A stretch of 26,155 bases of DNA from a virus, in IMG/VR virus record IMGVR_UViG_3300025079_000023, positions 1-26,155 of that record. One strand, written 5' to 3'. The stretch's first letter is position 1. Every line of letters begins with the position of its first letter. A model generated the notes under the pieces. That model ran no database searches. It had not been told where the DNA came from and saw only the letters and a program-made list of their open reading frames with translations. The translations under genes were made by a program, and so were the position numbers. Positions 23,512-26,155 of the stretch are shown here, piece after piece.

Positions 23512-24165
23512 TTACTGAGGGGGTACTCTTAAACTGTCGTACCTTGCTTCATCTCTTATATCTTTTGATTCACCTAATAATTTTAACCTTGCTAATCCTT
23601 CTTGATATTTAACATCATATGTTTGTATTTCTGCGGGGGCTAGTTTCATAAAAATAGCGGCTTCAACTAAAGAACCATATAACAAAGTATTGGATGCATT
23701 TGTAGCTAACCATGTGGTTCCTGTTCCACCTGCGTCGACTAATGAAGACGGTCTATAGAAATAATGCAGTTCAAATGTAAAGTTGCTGTTTGGTGTTGGA
23801 GCTAAAATAAAAGTATTATCGTCAAATAAAGCATAAAACAATGGGTCTCCTGTTGTTGCTGCGGCAGGAGTATAGTCTCTAATCCAAGACACATGTTTTA
23901 ATAATAAATAACTATAATTACCGCTGCTGTCAATTACAGCTAAACTACGCGGAGATAAAAAATCTGTAGGGGTTGATAAATAAGTATTACCAGAAGAAGC
24001 AGTTCCTGTGACGTTTTCTCTAAATACAGGAAGGTCTGCAGATTTTAATATTTTTTCTTCAGCTTGTTGTATAAACGTTGGTATTGTGTTTGTGAACGTT
24101 GTTTCAGTGTTATCCATGTAATTTTGGATAGCTGTGGTTAGTCCGTTGTAAGTAAATCCTGCCAT
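23512..24165 (-). CDS. Head-tail adaptor-like protein (217 aa)
   Basis: 217 residues. The segment TFTNTIPTFIQQAEEKILKS near the start, then LSTPTDFLSPRSLAV, FILAPTPNSNFTFELHYFYR and the end with DVKYQEGLARLKLLGESKDI match the adaptor proteins that join portal to tail in SU10-like and marine podoviruses (remembered pattern). It would sit in the connector ring. A second protein of similar layout lies one gene upstream. Two bases separate it from the 242-residue gene. Confidence 0.8.
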   Translation of the reverse strand: MAGFTYNGLTTAIQNYMDNTETTFTNTIPTFIQQAEEKILKSADLPVFRENVTGTASSGNTYLSTPTDFLSPRSLAVIDSSGNYSYLLLKHVSWIRDYTPAAATTGDPLFYALFDDNTFILAPTPNSNFTFELHYFYRPSSLVDAGGTGTTWLATNASNTLLYGSLVEAAIFMKLAPAEIQTYDVKYQEGLARLKLLGESKDIRDEARYDSLRVPPQ

Positions 24166-24166
24166 T

Positions 24167-25021
24167 TTAAGTATTTATTTGTCCGCCCATACCTGAGTGA
24201 TTAGTACAGTAATAGTAAAGTGTTGGAGCACCTGAGGCTACTGTTATTTGAGTGTAGGCTCCTGATGATCCTGGTGTCCCAGAAGTCGTTACTCCCGTCG
24301 TGTATGCCGATCCTCCGCCGTGTGTTCCGTCTGATGTAATAGATATTCTTAGCGGATGATTACTGTTGCTACTATCAGACTGATCAAATCTATATGCTGA
24401 ACCTTCCGAAAGATTTAAGGTTGCTGCTCTAGATCCATCTATATAGAAATAGTTTGCTCCAGAATAACTAGCTACTGTAACTGTGTAGCTAGTAAGAGAA
24501 GAAGCTCCTGTCACAGTTAATGATCCTAAAGTTCCTGTTCCAGCTAAACCTGTTGGAGTCGCTATGCTGTCAGAAACTGAAGTTGTAAGTGAATCTATAC
24601 TTCCTGTCCCTGCGAGTCCAGAAAGTTCAGAAGTTGTATCGGGGGAAGTTTCTTGGTCTACACTAACCTCTAATAGTCCTAAAGACGTTTGTCCTATAGC
24701 CCCAGAAAAAGCACTACCGATGTTTGGATCGTCTCTAAACCTCATCATATTAGTGCCTTTGACAGCTATTACAGAATCTGAAGGATTTCTAGTTGTAACT
24801 CTTCCTAACTGAGCCTGAGGTAAACTAACATCAGGTCTTGGTTGCCACAAAGCTTCTGCATCAACAGGAGGGTGAGAAGGATCTAGTTGTGGATGTTTTG
24901 GTTCATAACATTCATGACAAACTCTTGTGTGATCCCATTCAGTTTTCATAGACAAGTAAGGATATTTGAAGCCACATCTATCACAAATAGCATTAGCGTA
25001 TTTACCTGTGGCATACGCCAT
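24167..25021 (-). CDS. Virion protein with N-terminal zinc ribbon and C-terminal cupredoxin-like domain
   Basis: 284 residues. Residues 13-38 form a zinc ribbon: C13-x2-C16 and C35-x2-C38 (CDRCGFKYPY...VCHECYEPKHPQ). Residues about 133-172 hold two copies of the repeat seen in the 276-residue protein. Residues about 178-284 form a beta domain YTVTVASYSGANYFYIDGSR, SAYRFDQSDSSNSNHPLRIS, DGTHGGGSAYTTGV, ending TLYYYCTNHSGMGGQI. H222, C272, H275 and M278 fit a type 1 copper site (C-x2-H-x2-M, as in amicyanin). I recall this C-terminal domain from cyanophage and marine phage structural proteins. Copper binding is untested. It is coupled by TAATG to the upstream adaptor gene. Confidence 0.82.
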   Translation of the reverse strand: MAYATGKYANAICDRCGFKYPYLSMKTEWDHTRVCHECYEPKHPQLDPSHPPVDAEALWQPRPDVSLPQAQLGRVTTRNPSDSVIAVKGTNMMRFRDDPNIGSAFSGAIGQTSLGLLEVSVDQETSPDTTSELSGLAGTGSIDSLTTSVSDSIATPTGLAGTGTLGSLTVTGASSLTSYTVTVASYSGANYFYIDGSRAATLNLSEGSAYRFDQSDSSNSNHPLRISITSDGTHGGGSAYTTGVTTSGTPGSSGAYTQITVASGAPTLYYYCTNHSGMGGQINT

Positions 25022-25692
25022 TAAATATAACTCCTATTGGGAACTAAATGTATCGAAGACCTATCTTCATCATATTTAATTGCATTTTCAAGGTTTTGTT
25101 CATATAACGGTTGAATTACAGGAAGTTTTTGAGTGTTCTTTTTTAAACAAAGGTAATAAGCTAACCCAGAAACCAAACAAGGCATAAATCTATTTGGGAT
25201 ATCTAAATCATTAAGTGACGCCGTTGCGTCTTGTATTCTTTGCCAAGAATAGTAAATGAGTTTGTCGGTTGAATTCTCGGGCGCTGGATAGAGATGTATA
25301 ACAGGGGTTATTAATCGTTCTAACCAAAACTGTGTGGGTCTAGCTTCTGTTGCTTTTACAGGAATATTTACATATTCGTTACGATCAATTCTACTTAACG
25401 AAAAATCTGTGACCGTGTTTCCTACTGTTTTTTGTATGTACGCATCTAAAATATCGATATCAGAAGAATTTAAAGAGTATGTTTCATCTCCTTTTGTTAA
25501 AGCTTGTTCAACTTTAACAACTTCCCACATCTGAATACCTCTATTTGCCCAATCGGCAAACATAATATTTAAAGAACGACGAGCAGTTACGGCATCGTAT
25601 GACGTGCGGGCTTCTAGACCCGCAAGTTCATATGCCTCTTCTATTGCTGTCGCTACATCTAAACTAAATGTACGAGTTCCTGAGGTTGCCAT
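25021..25692 (-). CDS. Head-tail connector/adaptor-like protein (223 aa)
   Basis: 223 residues. The start FSLDVATAIEEAYELAGLEA with the helix TARRSLNIMFADWANRGIQM and later IHLYPAPENSTDKLIYYSWQ, DIPNRFMPCLVSGLAYYLCL is the layout of head-completion or tail-tube-ring proteins (P22 gp4 / T7 gp11 class) found in marine podoviruses: helical bundle, central beta part, C-terminal helix. It should contact the portal. I identify it from remembered pattern and position, without a search. Confidence 0.8.
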   Translation of the reverse strand: MATSGTRTFSLDVATAIEEAYELAGLEARTSYDAVTARRSLNIMFADWANRGIQMWEVVKVEQALTKGDETYSLNSSDIDILDAYIQKTVGNTVTDFSLSRIDRNEYVNIPVKATEARPTQFWLERLITPVIHLYPAPENSTDKLIYYSWQRIQDATASLNDLDIPNRFMPCLVSGLAYYLCLKKNTQKLPVIQPLYEQNLENAIKYDEDRSSIHLVPNRSYI

Positions 25693-25695
25693 ATT

Positions 25696-26022
25696 TTAAC
25701 AATGATAAGCAACAAAGAAGTCGCAATTAGCCAATACGACGTATGCCCCATTCTTAAAGTAAACTCCGTCATTGGGCAGATAGTGATCAAACGATTCGTT
25801 TGCCGCGCTGCCAAATTTAAATTCCATTAGAAGTTTAGTTCCAGAAGCACCTGTTCCATCGTATACTTTTATAGTGGCATCAGCAGCACTAGCTTGAGCC
25901 TGTACTGACTGAACTCTTAGTGGTCCTAAATTAGTCGCTGTACCCGCCCCAGTGCCTATGGTTCCCTGTAACTGCCCAGTAGCAGTCAAAGGTACGGAGG
26001 CTTTTACATCTGATGAGCTCAT
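25696..26022 (-). CDS. Small virion protein, possibly decoration/capsid accessory (108 aa)
   Basis: 108 residues with Shine-Dalgarno AGGAG 8 bases before the ATG. It is beta-rich: PLTATGQLQGTIGTGAGTAT, LRVQSVQAQASAADATIKVY, TKLLMEFKFGSAANESFDHY, then GAYVVLANCDFFVAYHC. It looks like a single beta-sandwich. It lies next to the connector genes, so a capsid decoration or minor structural role is likely. No enzyme motif is seen. Confidence 0.75.
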   Translation of the reverse strand: MSSSDVKASVPLTATGQLQGTIGTGAGTATNLGPLRVQSVQAQASAADATIKVYDGTGASGTKLLMEFKFGSAANESFDHYLPNDGVYFKNGAYVVLANCDFFVAYHC

Positions 26023-26036
26023 ATTAGTCTCCTGAA

Positions 26037-26155
26037 TTAAGCGTCAGCAAATGGTGTAACTATAGTTCCTGAACCAATTAACAATGAATCATGAACTAAA
26101 TAAGTTACTGCATCGACAGCTGTAACCTTTACAACACTCCCTACAATACCACCTT
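26037..26155 (-). CDS. C-terminal end of a phage structural protein, truncated by the window
   Basis: Read by eye. The frame runs off the right edge and ends with TAA at 26037-26039. The visible 38 residues contain VVKVTAVDAVTYLVHDSLLI and end GSGTIVTPFADA. They are beta-like, similar in character to the neighbouring small structural protein. Fourteen bases with AGGAG follow before the next start. The family cannot be judged from this fragment. Confidence 0.65.
   Translation of the reverse strand, partial: GGIVGSVVKVTAVDAVTYLVHDSLLIGSGTIVTPFADA

Noticed and set aside
1-26155. Integrase, attachment site, tRNA or insertion sequence around the Csg module
   Set aside because: No such gene, tRNA-like structure or flanking repeat could be recognised by eye, so transfer by a mobile element is not supported here.

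Overview
The window reads as one long, tightly packed late operon of a tailed marine-type bacteriophage (podovirus-like). Every gene I can support lies on the minus strand, so transcription runs from base 26155 down to base 1. The DNA is AT-rich and intergenic space is almost absent. At least nine neighbouring gene pairs share a TAATG stop/start, and others share TGATG, ATGA or GTGA. I see no tRNA, integrase, transposase or CRISPR array. The host should be Gram-negative, because outer-membrane secretion proteins are encoded. Low GC and the style of the virion proteins suggest a marine bacterium with a small genome (SAR11- or OM43-like), but that is inference.

In order of transcription: (1) 26155-21223 holds head-tail connector and virion proteins, including two adaptor-like proteins, a protein with an N-terminal zinc ribbon and a C-terminal cupredoxin-like domain, and a protein built of 22-residue repeats. 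(2) 21174-18289 is a 961-residue tail fibre with about 36 tandem 17-residue YadA-like repeats and a self-cleaving S74 chaperone. (3) 18287-15361 holds small accessory proteins and a P22 gp10-like tail/DNA-stabilisation protein. (4) 15364-13013 is a lysis and accessory block: a T4-type lysozyme, three short very basic proteins, a thermonuclease-like nuclease, a 3TM-type holin and a small membrane/coiled-coil protein.

(5) 13013-8307 is the unexpected part. Five genes resemble a bacterial envelope system: CsgF, the CsgG outer-membrane lipoprotein channel, a secreted curlin-like repeat protein, a secreted FecR-domain protein, and a CHASE2 plus class III adenylate cyclase with an intact catalytic set. 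They are translationally coupled to each other and to the phage gene upstream, so they belong to the phage operon rather than being a loosely attached insert. (6) 8220-1 returns to large virion proteins, probably internal/ejection proteins, and ends in a protein with GTTA repeats and a silk-like Gly-Ala/Gly-Ser tail that runs off the window.

Working model (inference): the virion genes build a podovirus; holin and lysozyme break the inner membrane and wall; the CsgG-CsgF pair forms an outer-membrane pore that exports the curlin-like protein (and perhaps the FecR tail) or permeabilises the outer membrane; the FecR/CHASE2 cyclase pair senses something at the envelope and makes cyclic nucleotide in the infected cell.
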